This document shows positions 1 to 8,205 of a stretch of DNA of 64,000 bases, piece by piece. The notes below the pieces were generated by a model, which worked only from the letters and a program-made list of their open reading frames with translations, was not told where the DNA came from and did not search any database. Origin of the DNA: Pseudomonas sp. Irchel 3H7 (GTDB taxonomy: Bacteria; Pseudomonadota; Gammaproteobacteria; Pseudomonadales; Pseudomonadaceae); NCBI RefSeq assembly GCF_900187605.1, contig NZ_FYEA01000014.1:1-64000 (forward strand). The letters are read 5' to 3'. Each line of letters opens with the position of its first letter. The stretch's first letter is position 1. Both the position numbers and the translations under genes were made by a program.

Positions 1-1618
1 GGTCAGAGCGATCGCGCTGCACCGTCAGACGGTTGCCATAGCCATCGCTGATCGCCGTCAGCCGTCCTGCACGAAAGTGATAAAAGCGCGCTGTTTCCCC
101 GGCCAGCGCGAGGATCAGCTCCTCCGGTTCATCCCCCAGAAAGATCGCCGCCCGCGACAGACTGTTGTGAATCGCCGGTCTTTCAACGCTCGGCAACGGA
201 AACCGCGTACGACGGTTTTCGTGATCGACCCAAACAACCTCATCAGCGAAAAACTCCAGCCGATGCGCCAGCGAATGACTCCAGCCAAACCCCAACCCGA
301 CATCGATTTCGGCGGCACTGCTGCGATACAACCGCGTGAACTCAAACGGCAACACGCCATCGAGCACCGCATCGCTCAGGGTCAGCAGTTCTTCACCGGT
401 GACCATCGACACCGGGCAGCCGTTGGTGCAGGTGCGCGGCACGCAATCGGCGCTGTCGCCGTTGGGGTTTTTCGCCTGATCCGGCGAGTCGTCGTGAGGC
501 TCGTCTTTCTTCAACAAGGTGTTGCGCTGCGCATTCCAGCGCAATTGCATCCGGCCCTTTTTCACCCCGGTGGCGATGCCTCGGGCGGCAACGCTTTTGT
601 ATTGATCGACGTATTTGATGAACCCTTCGACGATGCCGAACATCGCCTTCACCAAACGCTTCACCGCCGACAGCAATTGCACGGCGCGATCCGCCAGACG
701 CAGCGTCAGATAAGCGATGCCTGCGCCACCACTGACAAACGTCAAGACAACGCTGATCAGCACATCGATGAGCATCTGCACCATCATCATCGACGCCGCT
801 TCCGCCGTTTTGCCGGCAACTTCACTGGGCGGCAGCATCTCCAGCCAAAGGCTGGCAGTGCGCAGCAATAAGCACAGTGCAGCTTCGTCACTGACCAGCA
901 GTTGCAGCTTCTCCATGACCTCGGGCGCAGTTTTCGCCAGCTCGATCAGATCTGCCGCGCCACTGCCCAAGCGCTCAGCAAACTGGCCGGGATCCTTGAG
1001 AATGTCCGAGAGCAAACCAATGCTGTCCCACACCCCCTCGATGGCCGCCCAGCTCCCGGCGAGCATGCCGTTGCCTGCCGCCGTCGCCACCGACTGCGAC
1101 CACTGCGGCTTGAAACTCTTCCATTCACTGCGTAGCCAGCCATCCAGCTCAGCGGTCAGGCCGTCATAAGCTTTGAAAAGGTCCTCGACCTGATCCGGAG
1201 TGACATCGCTGTGCACCTGCACCCGGTAGAACCTGCCAGGTATTCCTTTGAAAGAGCCCTTGCCTTGCTCATCAAGGGTGATAGGGGTGGTTACGCCACC
1301 GTCCATGGCGATCACATCGACCACGATGTTGCCCAGCGGAATGTCGTAGACCGACTCGAACTTGCTCTCGATTTGCATCAACCCGCCCTTCGGGCACTGG
1401 ACGACACCTGAGAAAAATTCGTTGTCGGTGCTGCTGACGGCAGTGCTATCGGAGCCGAAGCGAATGATCCGCTCCATGCCCATCAGCGACGGCAGATCCG
1501 CAGCGTGGCTGACCTTGTCCGCCGCGTGACTGGCCCAATGCTTGAGCTGTTCGCGGTAAATACTGAGGGTGGCGGGAAAGCTGTCGAGTGCTTGCTCGAT
1601 GCGGGTGACGGCGTCCAT
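1..1618 (-). CDS. Rhs-family polymorphic toxin, N-terminal part (cut by window edge, probable 5' frameshift)
   Basis: The minus-strand frame is open from an ATG at 1618 to the window edge, about 539 codons. Visible parts in order: a helical N-terminal region, a beta-rich segment (about residues 65-140), a hydrophobic patch near residues 270-300, then the stretch CTNGCPVSMVTGEELLTLSD followed by LPFEFTRLYRSS and GLGFGWSHSL. That last part is the DUF6531-type entry into an Rhs/YD-repeat shell. Rhs proteins are large toxins usually delivered by type VI secretion; the YD repeats and C-terminal toxin lie outside the window. The start at 1618 has no Shine-Dalgarno. A well-placed one (GAGGGAA) precedes an ATG at 1665 in another frame, so the 5' end is probably frameshifted. 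Family call is firm; toxin type cannot be seen. Confidence 0.85.
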   Translation of the reverse strand, partial: MDAVTRIEQALDSFPATLSIYREQLKHWASHAADKVSHAADLPSLMGMERIIRFGSDSTAVSSTDNEFFSGVVQCPKGGLMQIESKFESVYDIPLGNIVVDVIAMDGGVTTPITLDEQGKGSFKGIPGRFYRVQVHSDVTPDQVEDLFKAYDGLTAELDGWLRSEWKSFKPQWSQSVATAAGNGMLAGSWAAIEGVWDSIGLLSDILKDPGQFAERLGSGAADLIELAKTAPEVMEKLQLLVSDEAALCLLLRTASLWLEMLPPSEVAGKTAEAASMMMVQMLIDVLISVVLTFVSGGAGIAYLTLRLADRAVQLLSAVKRLVKAMFGIVEGFIKYVDQYKSVAARGIATGVKKGRMQLRWNAQRNTLLKKDEPHDDSPDQAKNPNGDSADCVPRTCTNGCPVSMVTGEELLTLSDAVLDGVLPFEFTRLYRSSAAEIDVGLGFGWSHSLAHRLEFFADEVVWVDHENRRTRFPLPSVERPAIHNSLSRAAIFLGDEPEELILALAGETARFYHFRAGRLTAISDGYGNRLTVQRDRSD

Positions 1619-1665
1619 CAGCGCACGCGGGTGTGCGAAGTGGACTGAATAAGCGGATCAAACAT
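1618..1665 (-). other. 15-codon out-of-frame leader of the rhs gene
   Basis: ATG at 1665 with GAGGGAA six bases upstream opens MFDPLIQSTSHTRVR and ends in a TGA whose A is the A of the ATG at 1618 (TGATG). If two bases (GT near 1628) were absent, the frame would read MFDPLIQSTSHTR-ALMDAVTRI without a break, which looks like one continuous helical N-terminus. Either this is a small frameshift mutation (or sequencing error), or the leader is translated and coupled to the downstream ATG. I favour frameshift. Confidence 0.5.
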
Positions 1666-1801
1666 GAGCGTTCCCTCGCGCAAAAATTAGGCGCGGGAAC
1701 TGTGCGGGGGATCAATCAGGAAAGAAGTCAGGCAAGTAGGCGATGACTGTAGGACTTATCTGTAAAGCATCACCAGCAGCTAAACAGGTGCACAGAAACG
1801 C

Positions 1802-1835
1802 AAACGCGGCGTGAGGAAAACCTCACGCCGCGTTT
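1802..1835 (-). terminator. Terminator after the XRE/Sel1 operon
   Basis: Perfect 15-bp stem (AAACGCGGCGTGAGG / CCTCACGCCGCGTTT) with a four-base loop, 20 bp beyond the stop of the Sel1 gene. There is little T tract on the minus strand, so termination could be weak, or the stem could serve the converging side. Confidence 0.6.
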
Positions 1836-1856
1836 ATCGTGCGGACACAAATGGAT

Positions 1857-2264
1857 TTACTGCGTTGAATCCCGAGCGCTCAGCTCTTTCAATTTGAGCT
1901 CAGCCAACGGATGCCCGGCTTTGGCAGCCATCCCCCACCAGCGTGCGGCTTCGACAGGGTCCGGGAGTTTACCCAGCGTCCCGGCCAGACTGATCACACC
2001 GACCTGATAAGCCGCTTTGCCATCGCCTGCGAGCGCCGCCAAGCGCAACAGGCGCACACCTTCTTCACGCGCGCCCCAGCCGACACCGCGAAAGGTCAGG
2101 ATGTGCCCATAGAAGCTCTGCGCACCGACATCGCCAAGGTTGGCCATGCGCGCAAACTGCCCTTCGAGCCAGCGCCAGCCACGCGGTTGTCGAACGAACC
2201 ATGACCAGTGAAACAGCCGACGGGCCAGCCAGTAACTGGCCCGCGCCTTGAGTCGTAAAAACAC
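1857..2264 (-). CDS. Sel1-repeat (TPR-like) protein
   Basis: A 135-residue protein. The part from about residue 40 carries two or three Sel1-like units: GDVGAQSFYGHILTF.., EEGVRLLRLAALAGDGKAAY and PVEAARWWGMAAKAGHPLA, the typical alpha/alpha repeat with AA.AG turns. Sel1 proteins are usually scaffolds for protein contacts; no enzymatic motif is visible and no signal peptide is clear. The start is a GTG placed directly after the TGA of the upstream gene (TGAGTG), so translation is coupled. Third gene of an operon with an XRE-type regulator and a conserved unknown. Its exact role is not known. Confidence 0.75.
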   Translation of the reverse strand: MFLRLKARASYWLARRLFHWSWFVRQPRGWRWLEGQFARMANLGDVGAQSFYGHILTFRGVGWGAREEGVRLLRLAALAGDGKAAYQVGVISLAGTLGKLPDPVEAARWWGMAAKAGHPLAELKLKELSARDSTQ

Positions 2265-2636
2265 TCAGGCCTCCGCCGATTCCGGGTACTCGTATTCAAA
2301 AACACGGACAACTTCCGAAGCATGCCAAGAGGCCGCAGCAACACCATCGGACGGCCCGGAAAAACGCCCCAGACGTTCAACACACTCAAAGAAACCGGTA
2401 CGCGGCAGGCGACTGGCACCTTGGCTGATCACCAGTGAACTGCGCAACGGTTGTTCGGCCTTGGCATCCAGCGCGGCCAGATGCTCAAGCGCGGCGGTCA
2501 AGGTTTGCATGGCCGGTGTCGGCAATTGCAAACGCTCGAGCAAGGCCCGATAAGTCAGTAGATGGCGCTGACGGCGCGCTTGATCCAGTTCTCCGAGCAA
2601 TCCGTCCCAATGTTGACGACTGATGCGTACGCTCAC
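2265..2636 (-). CDS. Conserved protein of unknown function
   Basis: A 123-residue soluble, mostly helical protein (LLGELDQARRQRHLLTYRAL.. then a leucine-rich helix around residues 30-60). I recognise no catalytic motif. It starts with GTG overlapping the TGA of the upstream XRE gene (GTGA) and abuts the GTG of the Sel1 gene, so it is the middle gene of a tightly coupled three-gene operon. The context, behind a DNA-binding protein, suggests it works with the regulator or the Sel1 protein, but that is only inference. Confidence 0.7.
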   Translation of the reverse strand: MSVRISRQHWDGLLGELDQARRQRHLLTYRALLERLQLPTPAMQTLTAALEHLAALDAKAEQPLRSSLVISQGASRLPRTGFFECVERLGRFSGPSDGVAAASWHASEVVRVFEYEYPESAEA

Positions 2637-2974
2637 GATTCATCCCTCCACCCTGGCACCGTCAATTCCCAGGCCAGGCTGCGGCGAATCGCGGCGTCGG
2701 GCTGACGCTCGCCACTTTCGATCATGGCCAGATAAGACGGGCTGATGCCTACCGTGCGGGCCAACGCCTCAATGGCGATGCCCTTCCCTTCGCGCAAACT
2801 GCGTAGTTGATCCAGACCTGGAAGAATCGTGTCTGGTGAGGCCGCGAGCGGCGTAGGTGCCGGACGCGACGGTGTTTCATTAATGCCTGCTGCTTTTAGT
2901 AGAGCCTGATACTGAGCCCACGGCAGAACCGCGTATTCGGGTTCGCCATCGCGTGCAATTATCTGAATATCCAT
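2633..2974 (-). CDS. XRE-family helix-turn-helix regulator
   Basis: A 113-residue protein from the ATG at 2974. The N-terminal third (MDIQIIARDGEPEYAVLPW..YQALLKAAG) resembles the short strand-helix module of antitoxin-like proteins. Residues about 60-108 form an XRE/Cro HTH: LRSLREGKGIAIEALARTVGISPSYLAMIESG. An in-frame GTG at 2998 would add eight residues; I prefer the ATG because the RDGEPEYAVLPW module normally starts right there. First gene of the operon with the unknown and Sel1 genes; no partner toxin is evident. Likely autoregulatory, by analogy with the family. Confidence 0.8.
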   Translation of the reverse strand: MDIQIIARDGEPEYAVLPWAQYQALLKAAGINETPSRPAPTPLAASPDTILPGLDQLRSLREGKGIAIEALARTVGISPSYLAMIESGERQPDAAIRRSLAWELTVPGWRDES

Positions 2975-3087
2975 GACTACCCCGTAGGACAACAACACTT
3001 AGCGAGTCGGCACTTTTCCCTAGAAGTGTAATCCTAACAGCGGCCAAGGTCGCGGGGGGTATCTATCTGTAGGCGGGTGTTGAGGAA

Positions 3088-3543
3088 TCAGGTTTTTTTC
3101 GGCCCCTGAAGTTGCAGTTGCTCGGGGGTATCCGGCAGGCGTTCGACGACTGCGAGCTTTTCCGGTTGCTGACGATTGCGCCACAGGCGAAAGGCATTGA
3201 GCTCATCGTCGAGGGTTTTCATCAGCCAGGCGAGGACGGCGATGTCGTCGAGCATGCCGAATACGGGAATGAAATCCGGAATCGCATCCACCGGACTGAG
3301 GAAATACATCAAACCCGCCACCACCGACACCAGCGCTTTGCCACTGATGGCCCGGTACTCGCCGCGCCAATAGGCCAGGCACAAAGCCTGGAGTAAACGT
3401 AAATCGTCCTTGAGTTTACCGAGGCGATTGCCCTGCGCAGCGCCTTTGCTGGCAACCGCAAACAATAAGGTCGGCAAACGGCCGCGTGCGAGCAGGCGGC
3501 CGGCCAAGGGCAGGAATCGAGCAAAATTCCACGGAGCTTTCAT
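3088..3543 (-). CDS. YkvA family (DUF1232) protein
   Basis: A 151-residue protein. Residues about 60-100 hold the DUF1232 core, including the hallmark LMYFLSPVDAIPDFIPVFG and LDDIAVLAWLMK, a short amphipathic/hydrophobic helix pair seen in small membrane-associated proteins. The function of the family is not established. An AGGAATAG sequence precedes the ATG. The leader holds an inverted pair of perfect DnaA-box 9-mers only 20 bp upstream of the start codon, which is unusual (see findings). Confidence 0.85.
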   Translation of the reverse strand: MKAPWNFARFLPLAGRLLARGRLPTLLFAVASKGAAQGNRLGKLKDDLRLLQALCLAYWRGEYRAISGKALVSVVAGLMYFLSPVDAIPDFIPVFGMLDDIAVLAWLMKTLDDELNAFRLWRNRQQPEKLAVVERLPDTPEQLQLQGPKKT

Positions 3544-3562
3544 CTATTCCTCCCGTTGAAAT

Positions 3563-3587
3563 GTTATCCACACAAATTGTGGATAAC
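3563..3587. promoter_or_regulatory. Inverted pair of DnaA boxes, 5-bp spacer
   Basis: TTATCCACA at 3564-3572 and TGTGGATAA at 3578-3586 are both perfect matches to the DnaA 9-mer, in opposite orientation with a 5-bp spacer; the dyad extends one base further on each side. It sits just upstream of the YkvA start. Established: TTATCCACA is the high-affinity DnaA site. Regulation of this gene by DnaA is inference. Confidence 0.55.
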
Positions 3588-3790
3588 CTTGTGAACAGAG
3601 CTGCATTTCAGCGCTGAAAGCCCCGTTTCATAAGGGCTGCGCTCAGATCGGGCGTTTTTTACTCACATAAAAAACCCCAATATTTCATTGACTTGGCTGC
3701 TCAGGGCGGCTAGCGATGGCAGTCTCATTGGCTATGACTCTCCCGACCGCCATCGGTTCGCTCTGTTTACCCTTGCCAGGGTCCAGATGC

Positions 3791-3820
3791 AACAACGCCC
3801 CGCATAAGCGAGGCGTTGTT
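3791..3820 (-). terminator. Terminator of the FKBP lipoprotein gene
   Basis: Dyad AACAACGCCCCGC / GCGAGGCGTTGTT with an ATAA loop and one mismatch, 18 bp past the stop at 3838. The flanks are not T-rich, so efficiency is uncertain. The stretch 3588-3790 between this and the YkvA gene shows no gene. Confidence 0.6.
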
Positions 3821-3837
3821 GTTGAAGCCTTTACCAA

Positions 3838-4554
3838 TTACTTGGCAGCAGCGGCTTCTTTGGCTGGATCCTTGATGGCCAGCAGTTCCAGGTCGAAGAC
3901 CAGAACCGAGTTGGCCGGGATTGCCGGGCTTGGCGACTGAGCGCCATAAGCCAGATCGCTAGGGATGTACAGTTTGTACTTCTCGCCAACGTGCATCAGT
4001 TGCAGACCTTCAACCCAACCCGGAATCACGCCGCTTACCGGCAGATCGATCGGGCTGCCGCGCTCGACGGAGCTGTCGAATACGGTGCCGTTGGTCAGCT
4101 TGCCGGTGTAGTGAACAGTCACTACGTCAGTCGGCTTGGGCTGTGGGCCGTCGGCTTTCTTGACCACTTCGTATTGCAGGCCGGAAGCAGTGGTGGTTAC
4201 ACCCGCCTTCTTGCCGTTTTCTTCGAGGAACTTCTTGCCAGCCGCAGCCGACTCTTCGCTCATTTTGGCCATACGCTCTTCAGCACGCTTTTGCAGCGCG
4301 GCGAAGGCTTCGACCAGTTCTTCATCTTTCAGCTTCTGTTCTTTCTTGCCGACGGCATCTTCGATGCCCTGGGCTACCGCTTTGGAGTCCAGATCATCCA
4401 TGCCTTCCTGAGCCAGGCTCTTGCCCATGTTCAGGCCGATACCGTAGGAAGCTTTTTGCGCCGGGGTTTTCAGCTCTACGCTGGTCTGCGAATCACAACC
4501 CGCGAGGACCAGGCTAACCAGGGCAACCGCCGCCGCCAACCGATGCTGTTTCAT
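3838..4554 (-). CDS. FKBP-type peptidyl-prolyl cis-trans isomerase, lipoprotein
   Basis: 238 residues from the ATG at 4554, chosen because AAGGAAATAGC precedes it and a lipoprotein signal follows at once: MKQHRLAAAVALVSLVLAGC, lipobox LAGC with Cys20. Residues about 25-120 form the helical FKBP_N dimerisation region; residues 130-228 form the FKBP domain (TVHYTGKLTNGTVFDSS, SGVIPGWVEGLQLM, IPSDLAYG, PANSVLVFDLELL). It should catalyse proline isomerisation and act as a chaperone in the periplasm, like FkpA/Mip-type proteins. Single gene with its own terminator. Confidence 0.93.
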   Translation of the reverse strand: MKQHRLAAAVALVSLVLAGCDSQTSVELKTPAQKASYGIGLNMGKSLAQEGMDDLDSKAVAQGIEDAVGKKEQKLKDEELVEAFAALQKRAEERMAKMSEESAAAGKKFLEENGKKAGVTTTASGLQYEVVKKADGPQPKPTDVVTVHYTGKLTNGTVFDSSVERGSPIDLPVSGVIPGWVEGLQLMHVGEKYKLYIPSDLAYGAQSPSPAIPANSVLVFDLELLAIKDPAKEAAAAK

Positions 4555-4815
4555 GCTATTTCCTTGTTCATGCGCCGAAAGGGCAATCGAGTAAAGCCGC
4601 GAGCTTATCAGGCCGCCACGACCAATGGCTACCGGCATGAGAGCAGGAAACTTCCGATAAGTTCAGGGATTAAAACGCATCGAGGCGAAGCGACGATGAA
4701 GCTTCTGTAATCTTGTCCCGACAATCAGCGTCGTTCCTTCTTGCATCATCTGGCGTAATGGCCACTTGCCGCATGGGGGCGTGCTCAGGCATAACAGCGG
4801 AACAAATCGACAAGG

Positions 4816-6633
4816 ATGTTTATCTTGCGCCTCTTATTCCGTGTGCTGACCCTGATCGTCGTGCTGCTGGGACTGGTTCTTGCTGTGGTCCTGTATTACG
4901 TCGCCAACCCGAAATTGCCCTTCTACACCCCCGCCGAGCAGGTGCATTACCTCGATCAGTGGAGTGACGAAGACCGGCAAACCTACTATTTCACGCCTCA
5001 GGGTACGCAGGTCAAAGGCCTTCGCTACGAGTGGTTCCAGGCCTTGGAGCTGCCTTTTTCTGAACAGCGTTTCGCGTCCTCCGATTACCTCGCGCGCTTC
5101 GGTTTTCTGATTGATCCGCAGCACAAAGCCACGGCGAACAACCCCGGCAACCTCCCCGTCGGTTTTGCCCGCCATCAGAATCCCGGCAGCTCTGAGCAAT
5201 ATCTGGACATTACTTGCGCCGCTTGCCACACCGGCGAATTGCGCATCAACGGCCAGGCCGTGCGAATTGACGGGGGTACCGCGCAACATGTGTTGCCTTC
5301 CAGTGTTCCTACTTTGCGTGGTGGCAGTTTCGGACAGGCATTGGTGGCAAGTCTGACCGCGACTTACTACAACCCATGGAAATTCGAACGTTTTGCCAGA
5401 ACCGTGCTGGGCGACGAATACGACACGCGTCACGAGCAATTGCGCAAAGACTTCAAAACCTCACTGAATACTTTCCTCAAAGTCGCCTGGAACGATACCC
5501 ATCGCGGCCTCTACCCGACCGAAGAAGGTCCCGGCCGCGCCGATGCTTTCGGACGCATTGCCAATGCGACGTTTGGCGATGCGATTTCCCCCGTCAACTA
5601 CCGCGTGGCCAATGCTCCGGTGGATTACCCGCAGCTCTGGGACATGTGGACGTTCGATTGGGTGCAGTGGAACGGCTCGGCGCAGCAACCAATGGCGCGC
5701 AATATCGGTGAAGCGTTAGGCGTCGGCGCCACCCTGAATTTTTTCGATGCCAACGGCCAGCCGCTGCAAGGCGAAGCACGCTATGCCTCCAGCGTGCGCG
5801 TGCGTGATCTGCACAAAATCGAAGAAACCCTGCAAAGACTCAAGCCGCCAGCCTGGCCAGAGGATCTGTTTGGCGCCATCGACAAACCCTTGGCAGCCAA
5901 GGGCCGCACGCTATTTGTCGAGAACTGCGCCGGTTGTCACGTACCGCGCCAGACTCAGGAAGGTGAGCGCTGGGTGCAGCATTTGCACATGCTGCCGGTC
6001 AATGTCATCGGCACCGACCCGACCGCTGCCGACAATATCGCCAACCACCGTTTCGACCTGACAGCCCTGCAGTGGGATCTGAAAGAACTGGAAAAAATGG
6101 ACGTCAAACTGCATCCGACACCCAAGGAGCCACTGGATTTGAGCCAGTTATCGGTGGCCAAGGGCTTGGCTTACGTCACCGCTTTCGTCGAAGACCGCGG
6201 CTATCGCGAAGCCAACGTCACGCCACAGGAAAAACCACGCATGGACGGCTTTGGCCTGCCGATCGGCGTTCGCGAAAAAGTCGCTTACAAGGCCCGCCCG
6301 CTGGCCGGTATCTGGGCCACCGCTCCGTTCCTGCACAACGGTTCGGTACCGAACATCTATCAGTTGCTGTCGCCGCAGGATGAGCGCGCCACAACCTTCT
6401 TCAAAGGCACCTTTGAATACGATCCGCGACATCTGGGGTATCGCACCGAAGCGTTTACCAATGGCTTCCTGTTCGATACGCGGATCACCGGCAACCACAA
6501 CAGCGGCCATGAGTTCCGCGCCGGCGAACGTGGCAACGGCGTGATTGGCCGGCTATTGCAGCCCGAAGAACGCTGGGCGCTTCTTGAGTACCTGAAAGTC
6601 CTCGGCGGCCCACTGGAGGCGCAACTGCCATGA
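4816..6633 (+). CDS. Membrane-anchored di-haem cytochrome c, RoxA/MauG-like peroxidase family
   Basis: 605 residues. Residues 7-28 form one transmembrane anchor; the rest should be periplasmic. Two c-type haem motifs are visible: CAACH at 134-138 (DITCAACHTGEL) and CAGCH at 371-375 (ENCAGCHVPRQ). A conserved C-terminal block LAGIWATAPFLHNGSVPNIYQ resembles the MauG/cytochrome c peroxidase end region. The long size and layout fit the RoxA-like di-haem branch rather than classical CcpA. Substrate unknown. The ATG at 4816 has AAGG almost touching it; no better start is seen. It overlaps the next gene by four bases (ATGA), so the two are coupled. Confidence 0.85.
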   Translation: MFILRLLFRVLTLIVVLLGLVLAVVLYYVANPKLPFYTPAEQVHYLDQWSDEDRQTYYFTPQGTQVKGLRYEWFQALELPFSEQRFASSDYLARFGFLIDPQHKATANNPGNLPVGFARHQNPGSSEQYLDITCAACHTGELRINGQAVRIDGGTAQHVLPSSVPTLRGGSFGQALVASLTATYYNPWKFERFARTVLGDEYDTRHEQLRKDFKTSLNTFLKVAWNDTHRGLYPTEEGPGRADAFGRIANATFGDAISPVNYRVANAPVDYPQLWDMWTFDWVQWNGSAQQPMARNIGEALGVGATLNFFDANGQPLQGEARYASSVRVRDLHKIEETLQRLKPPAWPEDLFGAIDKPLAAKGRTLFVENCAGCHVPRQTQEGERWVQHLHMLPVNVIGTDPTAADNIANHRFDLTALQWDLKELEKMDVKLHPTPKEPLDLSQLSVAKGLAYVTAFVEDRGYREANVTPQEKPRMDGFGLPIGVREKVAYKARPLAGIWATAPFLHNGSVPNIYQLLSPQDERATTFFKGTFEYDPRHLGYRTEAFTNGFLFDTRITGNHNSGHEFRAGERGNGVIGRLLQPEERWALLEYLKVLGGPLEAQLP

Positions 6634-7796
6634 TCTCAACCTTCAAGAAAGAACAGTCGCTGCTGGCCAGAATCTGGTTGTGGCTGGGTCGTTTGCTGGG
6701 CAAGGTTCTGTTGATAGCGCTTGTCATCGGCTTGCTCGGCTGGGCCATCGCTACGGTCTGGTTTGCCTGGCAACACCGTGGCCCGGTGTCGGCGCAGGAG
6801 CAGATTCCCACCGGCGAAGCGGCGATGACCCAGGACGTGATCCAGACCGCCGTACGCATCGTCGATCAACACCGAGAAAGCACACGGTATCTGCGCGACG
6901 CCCATGCCAAGGCTCATGGTTGTGTAAAAGCTCAGGTGCAGGTGTTGCCGCAACTGGCGCAGTCGCTGCGACAAGGCGTATTCAGTGAGCCCGGCAAAAC
7001 CTGGCAAGCGATGATTCGCCTGTCCAATGGCAATGCCTACCCACAGTTCGACAGCCTTCGCGACGCGCGGGGCATGGCGATCAAACTGCTGGACGTATCG
7101 GGAAAACAGCTGCTTGGCAATCGCCAGTCACAGCCTGAGCAGGATTTCGTGATGTTCAGCCACCCGAACTTTTTTGTCAGCGATGTCGCCGAGTACCGTC
7201 AGAATGTGGCGGCGCAGGCTGACGGCAAAAAGGTCATGGCGTTTTTCCCCGGCTGGGATCCGCGCAGCTGGCAGATCCGCCATTTGTTTATTGCCTTGGC
7301 AACGCTATCGCCGCCACCGGACAGCCCGACAGCGACGACATACTTTTCGGTTTCGCCCTACAAGTTCGGGGAAGCCAATGCAAAGTTTCGTGTTGCACCC
7401 GATCCGGACAGTTGCCCTGCCTATACACTGCCCAAACAGAACCACGACCTGCCGAATTTCCTGCGCAGCGCTTTGACTCAGCAGTTGTCGACGGACCGGA
7501 TACCAGCCTGTTTCGTACTGCAGATCCAGCGCCAGGATGCCAACAAGTACATGCCGATCGAAGACACCAGCATCGAATGGCGCGAGCAGGACTCACCCTT
7601 TGAAACGGTCGCGCGAATTACCCTGCCGCCGCAGGATTTCGATACCCCGGCGCTAAATCTGGCGTGTGACAACCTTTCGTTTAATCCGTGGTTCGGGCTT
7701 GAGGCGCATCGGCCGATTGGCGGGATCAACCGCTTGCGTAAAGCGGTATATGAGGCAGTGAGCAACTATCGACACAGCCAAAATGCTGCGCAGTAG
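6630..7796 (+). CDS. Catalase-like haem protein with N-terminal membrane anchor
   Basis: 388 residues. Residues about 26-50 form a transmembrane segment. The remainder resembles the catalase fold of the small catalase-related group: RYLRDAHAKAHGCVKAQVQV (the position of the catalytic His region), a strand pair with MIRLSNGNAYPQ and DARGMAIKLLDV, EQDFVMFSHPNFFV matching catalase NTPVFF-type segments, and C-terminal FNPWFGLEAHRPIGGINRLRKAVYE. The last is close to catalase 'HRP.G..NR.R...Y'. It is an anchored, periplasm-facing relative, not a canonical soluble catalase. Start overlaps the cytochrome stop by ATGA. The pair probably handles peroxide or a haem-dependent oxidation at the membrane; substrate unknown. 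Confidence 0.85.
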   Translation: MISTFKKEQSLLARIWLWLGRLLGKVLLIALVIGLLGWAIATVWFAWQHRGPVSAQEQIPTGEAAMTQDVIQTAVRIVDQHRESTRYLRDAHAKAHGCVKAQVQVLPQLAQSLRQGVFSEPGKTWQAMIRLSNGNAYPQFDSLRDARGMAIKLLDVSGKQLLGNRQSQPEQDFVMFSHPNFFVSDVAEYRQNVAAQADGKKVMAFFPGWDPRSWQIRHLFIALATLSPPPDSPTATTYFSVSPYKFGEANAKFRVAPDPDSCPAYTLPKQNHDLPNFLRSALTQQLSTDRIPACFVLQIQRQDANKYMPIEDTSIEWREQDSPFETVARITLPPQDFDTPALNLACDNLSFNPWFGLEAHRPIGGINRLRKAVYEAVSNYRHSQNAAQ

Positions 7797-7816
7797 CACG
7801 GTGTCATGACACCGTG
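7797..7816. repeat. 20-bp perfect palindrome after the catalase-like gene
   Basis: CACGGTGTCATGACACCGTG begins directly after the TAG stop. It is a perfect 20-bp palindrome without a loop or T tract, so it could be a protein-binding site or a weak terminator; I cannot tell which. Confidence 0.5.
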
Positions 7817-7847
7817 GAAACTTGAAATCAACAAATCCGGGACAGCA

Positions 7848-7872
7848 AAAAGCCCGCACTAGGCGGGCTTTC
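7848..7872 (-). terminator. Terminator of first tRNA unit
   Basis: AGCCCGC / GCGGGCT stem with a five-base loop and a T run on the minus strand, about 40 bp beyond the tRNA-Asp gene. Confidence 0.8.
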
Positions 7873-7909
7873 TGTGGAATCTGGCGTTCAGTGTTCCAGA
7901 TTCCGAATA

Positions 7910-7986
7910 TGGCGCAGCGGACGGGACTCGAACCCGCGACCCCCGGCGTGACAGGCCGGTATTCTAACCGACTGAACTACCGCTGC
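7910..7986 (-). tRNA. tRNA-Asp (GTC), copy 1
   Basis: 77 nt on the minus strand including an encoded CCA. It starts GCAGCGGTAGTTCAGTCGG, has anticodon loop CTGTCAC (GTC), T loop GGTTCGAGTCC, and acceptor GCAGCGG/CCGCTGC closing. It lies 19 nt after tRNA-Val in the same transcript. Confidence 0.97.
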
Positions 7987-8005
7987 GCGAAACGCTTGAA
8001 ACGAA

Positions 8006-8081
8006 TGGTGGGTGATGACGGGATCGAACCGCCGACATTCTGCTTGTAAGGCAGACGCTCTCCCAGCTGAGCTAATCACCC
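8006..8081 (-). tRNA. tRNA-Val (TAC), copy 1
   Basis: 76 nt including CCA: acceptor GGGTGAT/ATCACCC, D arm TAGCTCAGCTGGGAGAGC, anticodon loop CTTACAA (TAC), T arm GGTTCGATCC. A CATAAT -10-like hexamer lies just upstream (minus strand 8107-8102), with only a weak -35. Confidence 0.97.
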
Positions 8082-8205
8082 TTCGCTTCGTTACGGGACG
8101 CATTATGCCACAAGTTTTCGTAAAGTGTTGATTTAATTGAAGTTTTTTTCAAATAAATCCGAAAACCGGTAAAACGACACATCCCGCGGGTACAACCTTG
8201 GAGCA

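Noticed and set aside
77-871. Plus-strand frame of 264 residues
   Set aside because: It is antisense to the clear Rhs frame and shows the composition of a reverse-strand shadow.
3563-3587. DnaA-box pair considered as replication origin
   Set aside because: Only two boxes, no AT-rich unwinding element, and no dnaA/dnaN neighbours.
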